Shown here one piece after another: positions 22,072 to 29,875 of a stretch of DNA of 29,875 nucleotides; the first letter of the stretch is position 1; the number at the start of each line of letters is the position of its first letter. The stretch spans positions 1-29,875 of the forward strand of contig JBEPVZ010000012.1 in NCBI GenBank assembly GCA_041690695.1, in the 5' to 3' direction. This DNA comes from JBEPVZ01 sp041690695. Its GTDB lineage: Bacteria; Patescibacteriota; Microgenomatia; Daviesbacterales; UBA10151. A program made the translations under genes and the position numbers. The notes under the pieces are model-generated. The model worked only from the letters and a program-made list of their open reading frames with translations, ran no database searches and had not been told where the DNA came from.

Positions 22072-22692
22072 ATGCTAGAAAGTATAGCGTCATTTATTAT
22101 TAATGTCATCTCAACTCTCGGTTACCCCGGCATTTTATTAATGATGGCTATCGAATCAGCCTTAATTCCACTCCCATCTGAGATTATTATGCCTTTTTCC
22201 GGATATTTGGCCGCAACTGGTCGATTTAATTTAGGGCTGGTTATTTTAATGGGAGCGATTGGTAATACTGCCGGTTCGTTAGTGGCTTATTACTTAGGAT
22301 ACTGGGGACATGAAAAAGTCGTTCGAAGACTAGTTCGAAAATATGGTAAATATATCTTATTTACTGAGGACGAACTTGATCAAGCGGAAATGTGGATGAA
22401 AAAATATCGCAATTTAGCGGTTTTTGGAGCTCGAGTTTTACCAGGTGTCAGAACGATTATCTCCTTACCAGCCGGAATTTTTAAGCTACCAGTCCGAAAT
22501 TTTTTGATCTGTACATTCTTAGGCTCTCTACTTTGGTCAACATTATTGGCATATATCGGATATAGCTTAGGTGGTAACTGGAAAAATATTGAGCATTATT
22601 TCCGGCCGTTTGAAGGAGTTGTCATTTTAGTGATTGTTGGACTAGTAGGATGGTATATTTACCACAAATTATCTTCAAAAAAAGCTAAATAA
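22072..22692 (+). CDS. DedA-family membrane protein
   Basis: The 206-residue protein matches the DedA/VTT family, which includes likely lipid scramblases or undecaprenyl-phosphate flippases. It has an N-terminal re-entrant region with E-x-ALIPLPSEIIMPFSGYLA, a GNTAGSLVAYYLGYWG segment, and the conserved second half FGARVLPGVRTIISLPAGIFKLP with its functionally important Arg residues. Two C-terminal helices (about 140-160 and 175-198) follow, and the tail is basic. Complete and of normal length. It is transcribed divergently from rsmI with zero bases between the two start codons. No SD is possible in a leaderless transcript from TACAAT (22057). Confidence 0.88.
   Translation: MLESIASFIINVISTLGYPGILLMMAIESALIPLPSEIIMPFSGYLAATGRFNLGLVILMGAIGNTAGSLVAYYLGYWGHEKVVRRLVRKYGKYILFTEDELDQAEMWMKKYRNLAVFGARVLPGVRTIISLPAGIFKLPVRNFLICTFLGSLLWSTLLAYIGYSLGGNWKNIEHYFRPFEGVVILVIVGLVGWYIYHKLSSKKAK
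22081..22109 (-). promoter_or_regulatory. rsmI promoter inside dedA coding sequence
   Basis: On the minus strand ATGACA (22104-22109), a 17-bp spacer and TATACT (22081-22086) are followed by 9 nt and ATG 22071. This mirrors the spacing on the dedA side. Confidence 0.55.
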
Positions 22693-22830
22693 TCTTTACA
22701 TTTCGGTTGAATGCTCGATCTCTTTAACAAATAAGGCTGAGCGCTGATTACTAAAATTACCAGTTCTATAAATGGTTTAACTTATAAACTATATTTTGTT
22801 AAGTTGTCTGTAGAAATGTTGCTTAAATTC

Positions 22831-22839
22831 TGCTATACC
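22831..22839 (+). promoter_or_regulatory. Extended -10 of the 22846 gene
   Basis: TGC-TATACC is followed by 6 nt and ATG 22846, a leaderless arrangement. Confidence 0.45.
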
Positions 22840-22845
22840 TAGAAT

Positions 22846-23076
22846 ATGAATATTGAGATTATGAATATTGTCCCTCTTCAGCCGACAGCGGAATTTTTCG
22901 CTAGGCTCGAACCGGTCGATCAGGCGCTAGTTATTGCTTATAGAGCTATTGGTAGTTTGGCGGAGAGACCTTTAACTGAAAAAACAGCATCATTGATTCT
23001 CGAACTTGAGGAATTTACGGGACAACGACAGTTTAATCCACCAGCTGAAAAAAAGCCTAAACTGATTTCTAATTAA
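22846..23076 (+). CDS. Small soluble protein of unknown function
   Basis: The 76-residue product has no signal peptide or membrane helix. It is largely helical (about 13-66) and has a basic, Lys/Pro-rich tail. No family is recognised. A second ATG at codon 6 is an alternative start. The extended -10 six bases upstream supports expression. Its stop codon overlaps the 3' end of lexA by 8 bp in convergent orientation, so antisense effects on lexA are conceivable. Confidence 0.5.
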   Translation: MNIEIMNIVPLQPTAEFFARLEPVDQALVIAYRAIGSLAERPLTEKTASLILELEEFTGQRQFNPPAEKKPKLISN

Positions 23077-23695
23077 ACCTTCTAATTACTCCAACACACT
23101 TGCCTTGAATTTGAACATCAGTCGCATAGATTGGTTTCATCGTTGAATTGGCTGGTTCTAAGCGAATTCGAGTTGGTTCTTTAAAGAATCTCTTGAGAGT
23201 TGCCAAACCATTTTCAAGGAGAGCGACGACGATATCACCATCATGAGCAGTGCTTGATTCCTCGATGATGACAAAATCTCCATCCAAGATTCCATCCTCA
23301 ATCATTGATTCACCTTTGACTTGTAAAACGTAAGAGCGTTTTTTTGAAGAGACTAGCGAAGGCGCAACTGAGATTGTAGCATTTGGATCAGTATAAGCCA
23401 TGATTGGTTGACCGGCCGCAATAAAACCTAAAACTGGCAGCTCAATCTCTCTTGAAGAAGATGATGATGCCGAATCATCTTGATTAATTAATTCGATCCC
23501 TCGAACAGCTCCATCAAACTTTTTGATAACCCCTTTTTGGATTAAAGCCTGCAAGTGCTCATGCACAGTTGCTAAAGAGGATACCCCCATATTATCGGCG
23601 ATCTCTCCTAAAGTTGGGGAGTAACCATACTTATCAATATAGTCTTTAAGAAACTTTAAAATCTGTTTTTGTCGTCTGTAGAGAGTCACTGGCAT
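23069..23695 (-). CDS. lexA: LexA repressor, SOS regulator with self-cleaving protease domain
   Basis: The 208-residue protein has an N-terminal winged helix (about 1-65; YSPTLGEIADNMGVSS is the helix-turn-helix region) and a Ser-rich hinge (75-81). Its S24 peptidase domain has the self-cleavage site A94-G95 (FIAAGQP), the nucleophile S130 (KGESMIEDG) and the general base K168 (LATLKRF). It should repress damage genes until RecA-stimulated autocleavage. The promoter is TTGACA, an 18-bp spacer, then TAGGAT and 6 nt to the ATG. The spacer is filled by a candidate LexA operator (23708-23723), implying autoregulation. It is divergent from uvrB. Confidence 0.95.
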   Translation of the reverse strand: MPVTLYRRQKQILKFLKDYIDKYGYSPTLGEIADNMGVSSLATVHEHLQALIQKGVIKKFDGAVRGIELINQDDSASSSSSREIELPVLGFIAAGQPIMAYTDPNATISVAPSLVSSKKRSYVLQVKGESMIEDGILDGDFVIIEESSTAHDGDIVVALLENGLATLKRFFKEPTRIRLEPANSTMKPIYATDVQIQGKCVGVIRRFN

Positions 23696-23701
23696 GTGTT
23701 C

Positions 23702-23731
23702 ATCCTACCAAACATAACCCGAATCTGTCAA
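23702..23731 (-). promoter_or_regulatory. lexA promoter
   Basis: TTGACA (23726-23731), an 18-bp spacer and TAGGAT (23702-23707) lead to ATG 23695 with 6 nt between, so the mRNA should be leaderless. Confidence 0.65.
23708..23723 (-). promoter_or_regulatory. Candidate SOS operator of lexA
   Basis: TTCGG-GTTATG-TTTGG (minus strand) occupies most of the spacer between -35 and -10, an ideal position for repression. Confidence 0.55.
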
Positions 23732-23773
23732 GACCCTGTTTACCGCTGATAAGTACCGAATGTTGGGATTCCT

Positions 23774-23789
23774 TTCGGGTATATTTCGT
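23774..23789 (+). promoter_or_regulatory. Candidate SOS operator of uvrB
   Basis: TTCGG-GTATAT-TTCGT lies 2 bp upstream of the uvrB -10. It has the same orientation and almost the same placement relative to the -10 as the lexA site. Confidence 0.55.
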
Positions 23790-23791
23790 GA

Positions 23792-23797
23792 TAAAAT
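23792..23797 (+). promoter_or_regulatory. uvrB -10 TAAAAT
   Basis: TAAAAT is 7 nt before ATG 23805. It supports this start over the upstream in-frame ATG at 23760. Confidence 0.5.
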
Positions 23798-23804
23798 AGG
23801 TTTT

Positions 23805-25769
23805 ATGTCTAAATTCAAAATCAAATCCGACTTTAAACCAACCGGTGATCAACCGGCTGCTATCGATAAGCTAGTCAAAGGTCTTAATGCTAAAGAAAAG
23901 AATCAGGTTTTATTAGGAGTGACTGGTTCAGGTAAGACTTTTACGATGGCTAACGTCGTCCAAGCTGTTCAACGACCAACTTTGGTTATCTCTCACAACA
24001 AGACCTTAGCCGGACAATTGGCCCAAGAGTTTCGCAATATCTTTCCTGACAATGCGGTTGAATATTTCGTCTCATACTACGATTATTACCAGCCGGAGGC
24101 TTATCTCCCCTCATCCGATACATATATTGAAAAGGATGCTCAGATTAACGAAGAGATTGATAAGCTCAGATTATCCACGACCGCCTCATTATTAACTCGT
24201 AAAGATGTTCTGGTGGTCGCCTCGGTCTCATGTATTTATAACATTGGCTCGCCAGTCGAATATGGTGGAGCGATCCTTGAGATTAAAGCTGGGGTTCGGA
24301 TCGGTTTTGAAACAGTCTTTAAGATGTTAAATAAGATGTATTATCTTCGGAACGATTATGATTTTAAACGTTCAACTTTTCGCGTTAAAGGTGACACCAT
24401 CGATATTTACCCTTCATATAAAGATCAAGCGTTACGAGTTCAATTCTTGGGTGAAACGATCGAAAAAGTGTCGTTACTTGATCCAATTACCGGTTTAACG
24501 ATTCCGACCAATCAGACCCAAGTCATTTATCCAGCGAAACATTACGTTACGCCTGAGCTCCGTATTAAACCGGGTATTGCTCAGATCGAAGCAGATGTTA
24601 AAGAACGGGTATCACAACTCAAAAGTCAAAATAAACTAGTTGAAGCTCAACGGCTCGAACAGCGGACGATGTATGACATCGAGATGATTAAAGAGTTTGG
24701 TTATTGTAATGGCATCGAGAATTATTCTCGCTATTTTGATGGTCGGCAGCCTGGTGATGCCCCATATTCATTGATGGATTATTTCCCAAAGGACTACTTA
24801 TTAATAGTTGATGAATCGCATATTACTCTTCCCCAGGTTCGAGGAATGTATAACGGTGACAGGTCACGCAAGGAAACTTTAATTGATTTTGGTTTTAGAT
24901 TGCCATCAGCTTTAGATAACCGCCCTCTCAAGTTTGAAGAATTTCAAAGAAAGATTAATCAGGTGGTCTATGTTTCAGCAACGCCCGATGAGTATGAGCT
25001 ATCGCTGTCTGGGCCTGACAATGTGGCTGAGCAACTAATTCGGCCAACGGGAATTTTAGATCCGGTCGTCAGTATCCGACCTTCGGCTGGTCAGATTGAA
25101 GATGTGATGAAAGAGGTTTTGGACCGAATTAGCAAGAGTCAGCGAGTTTTAATTACGACTTTAACTAAACGGATGGCGGAGGATTTGTCTGAATACTTAG
25201 CTGAACGTGATATTAAAGTTAATTATTTACATTCTGATATCGAAACCTTAAAACGGGCTGACATTCTCAATTCGCTCCGGATGGGGGAATACGACGTGAT
25301 CGTGGGAATTAATTTACTTCGTGAAGGCTTAGATTTACCAGAAGTCTCACTGGTTATTATTTTAGATGCTGATAAAGAGGGTTTCTTAAGATCCCGAACT
25401 TCTTTAGTTCAGACAATGGGCAGAGCGGCTCGGCATATGGATGGCCAGGTTATTATGTATGCTGACAATATTACGAAATCAATGAAAGCGGCTATTGATG
25501 AAGTCGACAGACGTCGTGAGTATCAAGCTGAATATAATAAAACTCATAATATTACGCCGATTAGTATTTCTAAAGGCTTCAGGGATCGGTTAATTGAAAA
25601 GATTGAAGAAGAAACGGGCAAAGAGGTTTTATCGGTTGAAGATATTCCACCAACTGAACGCAAAAAGATTCTGAAATCGCTTGAGGATCAGATGAAACAA
25701 GCAGCCGATTTATTAGATTTTGAAACTGCCGCTAAATTAAGAGATCAGATTAAAGAACTTCAAAGCTAA
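23805..25769 (+). CDS. uvrB: Excinuclease ABC subunit B
   Basis: The 654-residue damage-verifying helicase of nucleotide excision repair loads on damaged DNA with UvrA and recruits UvrC. Seen in order: the start motif FKPTGDQPAAI, Walker A GVTGSGKTFT, the beta-hairpin region around YYDYYQPEAYLPSSDTYIEK, DESHITLPQVRGM, VSATPDEYE, helicase motifs V and VI (GINLLREGLDLPEVSLV, QTMGRAARH), and a C-terminal UVR coiled coil for UvrC contact. ATG 23805 is chosen because conserved homology begins at MSKFKIKSDFKPTGDQP and a -10 lies 7 nt upstream. The frame continues to ATG 23760, but that would precede the promoter. It probably belongs to the SOS regulon, with uvrA 75 nt downstream. Confidence 0.95.
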   Translation: MSKFKIKSDFKPTGDQPAAIDKLVKGLNAKEKNQVLLGVTGSGKTFTMANVVQAVQRPTLVISHNKTLAGQLAQEFRNIFPDNAVEYFVSYYDYYQPEAYLPSSDTYIEKDAQINEEIDKLRLSTTASLLTRKDVLVVASVSCIYNIGSPVEYGGAILEIKAGVRIGFETVFKMLNKMYYLRNDYDFKRSTFRVKGDTIDIYPSYKDQALRVQFLGETIEKVSLLDPITGLTIPTNQTQVIYPAKHYVTPELRIKPGIAQIEADVKERVSQLKSQNKLVEAQRLEQRTMYDIEMIKEFGYCNGIENYSRYFDGRQPGDAPYSLMDYFPKDYLLIVDESHITLPQVRGMYNGDRSRKETLIDFGFRLPSALDNRPLKFEEFQRKINQVVYVSATPDEYELSLSGPDNVAEQLIRPTGILDPVVSIRPSAGQIEDVMKEVLDRISKSQRVLITTLTKRMAEDLSEYLAERDIKVNYLHSDIETLKRADILNSLRMGEYDVIVGINLLREGLDLPEVSLVIILDADKEGFLRSRTSLVQTMGRAARHMDGQVIMYADNITKSMKAAIDEVDRRREYQAEYNKTHNITPISISKGFRDRLIEKIEEETGKEVLSVEDIPPTERKKILKSLEDQMKQAADLLDFETAAKLRDQIKELQS

Positions 25770-25832
25770 CTTTTAACTATCTCTCACTCTTCCATATTTC
25801 TCCAAAATCGTGTAAGATAATAAAGTTTTCTT

Positions 25833-25848
25833 TTCGGGTTAACTATGG
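25833..25848 (+). promoter_or_regulatory. Candidate SOS operator at the uvrA start
   Basis: TTCGG-GTTAAC-TATGG overlaps the uvrA start codon. The first 9 bases equal the lexA site, but the second half is weaker. A possible -10, TAAGAT, lies at 25813-25818, so binding would be downstream of the start of transcription. Confidence 0.4.
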
Positions 25849-28766
25849 ATAAAGACAAGATTATTATTAAAGGTGCTCGCCAGCACAATCTCAAAAATAT
25901 TGATTTAGAAATTCCTAAGAATAAACTAGTGGTTTTTACCGGTATTTCTGGGTCAGGTAAGTCGTCATTGGCGTTTGATACCCTTTATGCCGAGGGTCAG
26001 CGTCGCTATGTCGAGTCCCTTTCCTCTTACGCCCGTCAGTTCTTGGGGGTTATGGATAAACCGGATGTTGATTATATTGAAGGTTTATCGCCCGCCATCT
26101 CAATTGATCAAAAGGGAGTTTCTCATAATCCACGCTCGACAGTCGGTACGACTACCGAAATTTATGATTATTTAAGGTTACTTTTTGCCAGAATTGGTCA
26201 TCCTCATTGTCCAAATTGTGGTCGTGAGATCTCAAGAATGTCAATTGAACAAATTACAGGACTGGTGGCTAAGTTTGGTGAAACGGCTATCGGTGCAAAA
26301 TCTAAAAAAGGTGCCCGAATCATGATTTTGGCACCTGCCGTCAAAGATCGCAAAGGTGAATACTCAGCACTACTTGAAAGTTTTCGTAAAAAAGGTTTCT
26401 CAAAGGTTCGAATTGATGGCCAAGTCAGGGATTTAGATGAAGATTTAGTCTTATTTAAGAATAATAAACATACCATTGATGTGGTAGTTGATCGGCTAGT
26501 TTTAGATACTAAAACCACTAAAGATCCAGTTTTTCAATCTCGAATTAGCCAATCAGTCGAAACAGCTGTCACTTTAGGTGAAGGTTCAGTGATTGTCAGT
26601 GAAGTTACGGATGCTTCGCTAGATTTTCCAGCTAATCCTAAAGAGATGACCGATCACTTATATTCGGAGAAGTTTGCATGTCCGATCTGTTTAATCTCAC
26701 TTCCCGAAGTTGAACCTCGGCTATTCTCATTTAATTCACCTCATGGCGCTTGTCCAGATTGTACGGGTTTGGGTATTCTTCTCGAAATTGATCCTAATAT
26801 TATTTTAAATCCGATTCTGTCGATTGAAGAAGGTGGAATTTTGCCTTGGCAAAAGTTTGCGACTCATGAGACTTGGTTTAGCCGCTTAATTGAAGCAGTT
26901 GGCGAGGTTAATGGTTTTACGCTAAGTACTCGTTTGGGTCAGATCTCAGCTGAAGCTCGCCAGATCTTATTATTTGGTTCTGGTACTCAAGAATTTAAGG
27001 TTCAAGGTCGTAATCGCCAAGGTCGGATGACTCATTTTTTCTCGACTTTTCAAGGTCTAATTCCATATCTTAAAGAGCGTTATAAAGAGAGCGAATCCGA
27101 ATATGTTAAATCTGAGATTGAAAAGTATATGTTAAAAGAGATCTGTCCGCGTTGTAATGGGGCGAGATTAAAAACTGAAGCACTTTCGATTACAACGTTA
27201 TCCTCAAATATTGCTGAGGTAACTTCCCAATCAATTAAGCAGGCTTTGGGCTGGGTTAAAAACTTAAAAGCTCCAGAGCTCTCGCAAAGAGAGTTAATTA
27301 TTGCCAGCCCAATTATTAAAGAGATTTTATCTAGACTGCAATTTTTAGTTGATGTCGGATTAGATTATTTAACTCTTGATCGATCATCAATTACTTTAGC
27401 GGGTGGTGAATCTCAGCGGATTAGGCTCGCTTCCCAGATCGGTTCAGGTTTATCAGGGGTTCTATATGTTTTAGACGAACCATCGATTGGTTTACACCAG
27501 AGAGATAATACTCGCTTAATCTCAACTTTGTATAAGCTTCGAGATTTAGGTAATACGGTTGTGGTTAATGAGCATGATTCTGAAACTATGGAAAGTGCTG
27601 ATTACATGGTCGAAATCGGTCCGGGGGCAGGAGAACACGGTGGTCAGATTGTGGCAGCCGGTACACCGAAAGAGATTATCAGTAATCCTAACTCTTTAAC
27701 TGGACAATACCTTTCCGGTAAGAAAAAAGTTGAGGCGCTTAGGGATCATCCTTTAGCGGATATGGGCACACTCGAAATTATCAAAGCTTCTGAAAATAAT
27801 CTTAAAAATGTTGATATTTCCTTTCCGCTTGGGCGATTAATCAATGTTACTGGTGTTTCGGGATCAGGTAAGTCAACCCTAGTCCATGATATTTTGTATA
27901 AAGCTTTGGCCGCTAAGATCTATCGCTCAAAAGAGCGCCCAGGCCATTTTGAGGAGCTAAAAGGGGTTGAAAACATCGATAAGGTTGTTTTAGTTGACCA
28001 ATCACCAATTGGTCGAACTCCGAGAAGTAATCCAGCCACTTATACCGGAGCGTTTACCTTTATTCGTGAGTTATTTGCCGAGTCGCCTGAATCTAAGATT
28101 CGAGGCTATAAACCTGGACGATTTTCTTTTAATGTTAAAGGTGGACGATGCGAGGTTTGTGAAGGTGAAGGCCAGATTAAGATTGAGATGCAGTTTTTGC
28201 CAGATGTGTTCGTGACTTGTGAATCTTGTAATGGCAAGCGTTATAACCGAGAAGCTCTTGAGATCTTCTTTAAAGATAAGACTATTGCTGATGTTTTAGA
28301 TATGACCGTTGAAGAGTCACTGGGCTTTTTTAATAATATTCCTCAGATTAAGAATAAGTTAGCGGTTTTATCAGAAGTCGGCTTAGGCTATATTCGCTTA
28401 GGTCAAAGTGCGACCACCTTATCTGGCGGAGAAGCTCAGCGAATTAAGTTATCATCAGAGCTCTCAAAACGGCCAACCGGACATACCCTTTATATTTTAG
28501 ATGAGCCTACGACTGGCTTACATTTTGCCGATATCGATCGGTTACTCCATATTTTAAGGAAGTTAGTTAGCTTTGGAAATACGGTTTTAGTGATTGAGCA
28601 TAATTTAGATATGATTAAAAATGCTGATTGGATTATTGATTTAGGGCCTGAAGGGGGAGATCAAGGTGGTCGAATTATTGCCGAGGGCACGCCTGAGCAG
28701 ATCGCTAAAACTAAAGAGTCGTATACTGGTCAATACCTTTCCAAGATTTTGGTACAATCGAAGTAA
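25845..28766 (+). CDS. uvrA: Excinuclease ABC subunit A
   Basis: The 973-residue ABC-type ATPase is the damage sensor of nucleotide excision repair. It has two nucleotide-binding domains: Walker A GISGSGKSS near residue 33 with signature LAGGESQRIRLAS, and GVSGSGKST near 670 with LSGGEAQRIKLSSEL. Zinc-binding Cys modules are intact: CPNCG near 121, CPIC/CPDC near 280-307, and CEVCEGEG...CESCNGKRY near 768-797. Length is usual. The start is ATG 25845, with the family N-terminus GARQHNLKNIDLEIP just after it. Its TAA overlaps the next ATG by one base, so the transglutaminase-like gene is tightly packed behind it. Confidence 0.96.
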   Translation: MDKDKIIIKGARQHNLKNIDLEIPKNKLVVFTGISGSGKSSLAFDTLYAEGQRRYVESLSSYARQFLGVMDKPDVDYIEGLSPAISIDQKGVSHNPRSTVGTTTEIYDYLRLLFARIGHPHCPNCGREISRMSIEQITGLVAKFGETAIGAKSKKGARIMILAPAVKDRKGEYSALLESFRKKGFSKVRIDGQVRDLDEDLVLFKNNKHTIDVVVDRLVLDTKTTKDPVFQSRISQSVETAVTLGEGSVIVSEVTDASLDFPANPKEMTDHLYSEKFACPICLISLPEVEPRLFSFNSPHGACPDCTGLGILLEIDPNIILNPILSIEEGGILPWQKFATHETWFSRLIEAVGEVNGFTLSTRLGQISAEARQILLFGSGTQEFKVQGRNRQGRMTHFFSTFQGLIPYLKERYKESESEYVKSEIEKYMLKEICPRCNGARLKTEALSITTLSSNIAEVTSQSIKQALGWVKNLKAPELSQRELIIASPIIKEILSRLQFLVDVGLDYLTLDRSSITLAGGESQRIRLASQIGSGLSGVLYVLDEPSIGLHQRDNTRLISTLYKLRDLGNTVVVNEHDSETMESADYMVEIGPGAGEHGGQIVAAGTPKEIISNPNSLTGQYLSGKKKVEALRDHPLADMGTLEIIKASENNLKNVDISFPLGRLINVTGVSGSGKSTLVHDILYKALAAKIYRSKERPGHFEELKGVENIDKVVLVDQSPIGRTPRSNPATYTGAFTFIRELFAESPESKIRGYKPGRFSFNVKGGRCEVCEGEGQIKIEMQFLPDVFVTCESCNGKRYNREALEIFFKDKTIADVLDMTVEESLGFFNNIPQIKNKLAVLSEVGLGYIRLGQSATTLSGGEAQRIKLSSELSKRPTGHTLYILDEPTTGLHFADIDRLLHILRKLVSFGNTVLVIEHNLDMIKNADWIIDLGPEGGDQGGRIIAEGTPEQIAKTKESYTGQYLSKILVQSK
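28753..28758 (+). promoter_or_regulatory. -10 TACAAT inside the end of uvrA
   Basis: TGG-TACAAT (28750-28758), an extended -10, is followed by 7 nt and ATG 28766. The downstream gene may thus have its own leaderless transcript. Confidence 0.45.
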
Positions 28767-29875
28767 TGTCGAATAAATTTTTGGGGCTGCTTTCCAAGAT
28801 TTTTGGAGCAGTTACCTTGATTGCCTTAGTTAGTATCTTTTTTGTTCCCTTAAGCTACGCTGATAACGAATTCTCCAGTAACTATAAAGTTAATTATGTT
28901 ATTGAGGAGACTGGGGTAACCGAAGTTACCGAGTTAATCAGCTTAACCAATTTAACTGATCGCTATTATGCTGAAGGTTTCAGTCTAAGTATTGGCGCGA
29001 CCAAAGTTTCCGAAGTCGCAGCCTCGGATAATGATGGCCCGCTCCAAGTTGATAGTAGTGTGTCGGGGAATAAAACTAATATTAATGTTCATTTTAATTC
29101 TCAAGTTGCTGGGAAAGATAAAATTTATAGTTTTACTTTGCGTTTTAAATCAGAAGATTTTGCTCAAAAGCAGGGTAAAATTTGGCAGATCTCGGCTCCA
29201 CGGATCTCGTCACAATCTGGGATTAATAATTATGATCTAACTTTATCAGTCCCGGTCGATTTTGGAGACCCAACCTCAATTTTACCTGATCCTAAAAGTC
29301 AGTCTGAATCGGGGGGAATGATTAATTTTAACTTTGATAAGAGTCAGTTGCTTGATACCGGTATATTAGCTAACTTTGGCTCAAACCAACTGTTTGATTT
29401 CAATTTAACTTATAAGTTAAATAATACTAATCCTTTGCCGGTCGTAGCTCAGCTAGCTTTACCTTCGGATACTAATTATCAACAAGTTTTACTTAATTCA
29501 ATTAGCCCTCAGCCTGAGAATGTGACCATTGATCCGGATGGTAATTCTATTGCCTGGTTTAAATTGAATCGTCAGCAAGCGTTGGATGTTAATGTGACCG
29601 GTCAGGCTAAGCTCTATATCAGCCCGCGGGTTAAGCAGCCAGCCATCTTAACTTCGGATCAACGCAGTCAATACCTTAAATCTGATCAGTATTGGGAAAC
29701 TGATAATCCACTTATTTTAGACAAGCTAAGTACCATTTTTAAAGATGGTAAGCCGACTGATGTTCGAGCCCAAGCTTCATTAATAAATCAGTTTGTGGTC
29801 AATACTTTAAAATATGATGATAGTAAAGTCACAAACGGCCAATTTGAACGTCTGGGAGCCTTAACGGCTTTAAAC
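28766..29875 (+). CDS. Secreted transglutaminase-like surface protein, C-terminally cut by window edge
   Basis: 370 codons are visible and the frame is open to the window edge. Residues about 1-32 form a signal peptide or anchor (basic start, hydrophobic helix, then LSYADNE, where A32-D33 could be a cleavage site). Residues about 33-330 are beta-rich repeats of Ig/adhesin character. At the end, LINQFVVNTLKYDDSKV...FERLGALTAL resembles the start of transglutaminase-like (protein cysteine hydrolase fold) domains. The catalytic Cys, His and Asp would lie beyond the window, so activity cannot be judged. Start ATG 28766 overlaps the uvrA stop (TAATG) and has an extended -10 seven bases upstream. 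Confidence 0.65.
   Translation, partial: MSNKFLGLLSKIFGAVTLIALVSIFFVPLSYADNEFSSNYKVNYVIEETGVTEVTELISLTNLTDRYYAEGFSLSIGATKVSEVAASDNDGPLQVDSSVSGNKTNINVHFNSQVAGKDKIYSFTLRFKSEDFAQKQGKIWQISAPRISSQSGINNYDLTLSVPVDFGDPTSILPDPKSQSESGGMINFNFDKSQLLDTGILANFGSNQLFDFNLTYKLNNTNPLPVVAQLALPSDTNYQQVLLNSISPQPENVTIDPDGNSIAWFKLNRQQALDVNVTGQAKLYISPRVKQPAILTSDQRSQYLKSDQYWETDNPLILDKLSTIFKDGKPTDVRAQASLINQFVVNTLKYDDSKVTNGQFERLGALTALN

Noticed and set aside
23696..23760. Classical GAAC-N4-GTTC or CTGT-N8-ACAG LexA box between lexA and uvrB
   Set aside because: Only partial half-sites are present (GAAC next to the lexA ATG); no complete palindrome was found.
28992..29240. 82-codon plus-strand frame near the right edge
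   Set aside because: It is a shadow of the larger open frame starting at 28766, which has a signal sequence and a promoter.

Overview
Organism. The window looks like a chromosome piece from a small-genome bacterium of the Patescibacteria/CPR type. This is an inference from several features: AT-leaning sequence, dense packing, many single-pass membrane-anchored proteins with Ser/Thr/Pro-rich linkers, prepilin-like N-termini, and almost no Shine-Dalgarno (SD) sequences. Most native genes have a -10 hexamer only 6-10 nt before the start codon, so they are probably transcribed as leaderless mRNAs. The standard genetic code fits throughout; UvrA, UvrB and LexA read through normally.

Layout. 1-3986: a DoxX-like membrane protein (partial, minus strand), a surface beta-propeller protein overlapping a glycoside-hydrolase-like TIM-barrel protein, and an anchored protein of unknown function. 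4053-5067: tRNA-Glu(UUC) directly abutting an NAD-dependent sugar-nucleotide epimerase. 5176-10249: a methyltransferase-like orphan, a membrane/TPR protein, a tiny membrane protein, an acyl-ACP-desaturase-like diiron protein and an orphan. 10273-14572: three minus-strand membrane-anchored proteins that share an N-terminal tag (M-E/D-N/S-Q-x-P-x-Q) and a common promoter architecture. One of them carries a signal peptidase I fold that has lost its catalytic residues.

14835-18040 is a copper-homeostasis cassette: CsoR repressor, Met-rich anchored protein and P1B-ATPase. It differs from its surroundings by having strong SD sequences and a textbook TTGACA/TAATAT promoter overlapped by a CsoR-type palindrome. 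Repeats derived from the 3' end and downstream flank of tRNA-Lys lie on both sides of it, with a third copy 3.2 kb further left. This suggests tRNA-targeted integration, although no integrase is visible.

18039-29875: tRNA-Lys(UUU), radC, a broken nuclease gene, a DUF192 protein, a degenerate PEP-synthase-like protein, rsmI and dedA (divergent, with directly abutting start codons), a small orphan, lexA, uvrB, uvrA and the start of a transglutaminase-like surface protein. The four DNA-repair/SOS genes (lexA, uvrB, uvrA, radC) share a motif, TTCGG-N6-TTTGG-like, at their promoters or start. It is the best candidate here for an undescribed LexA operator: a direct repeat with 11-bp period.

All calls are from reading the sequence alone; no searches were run.
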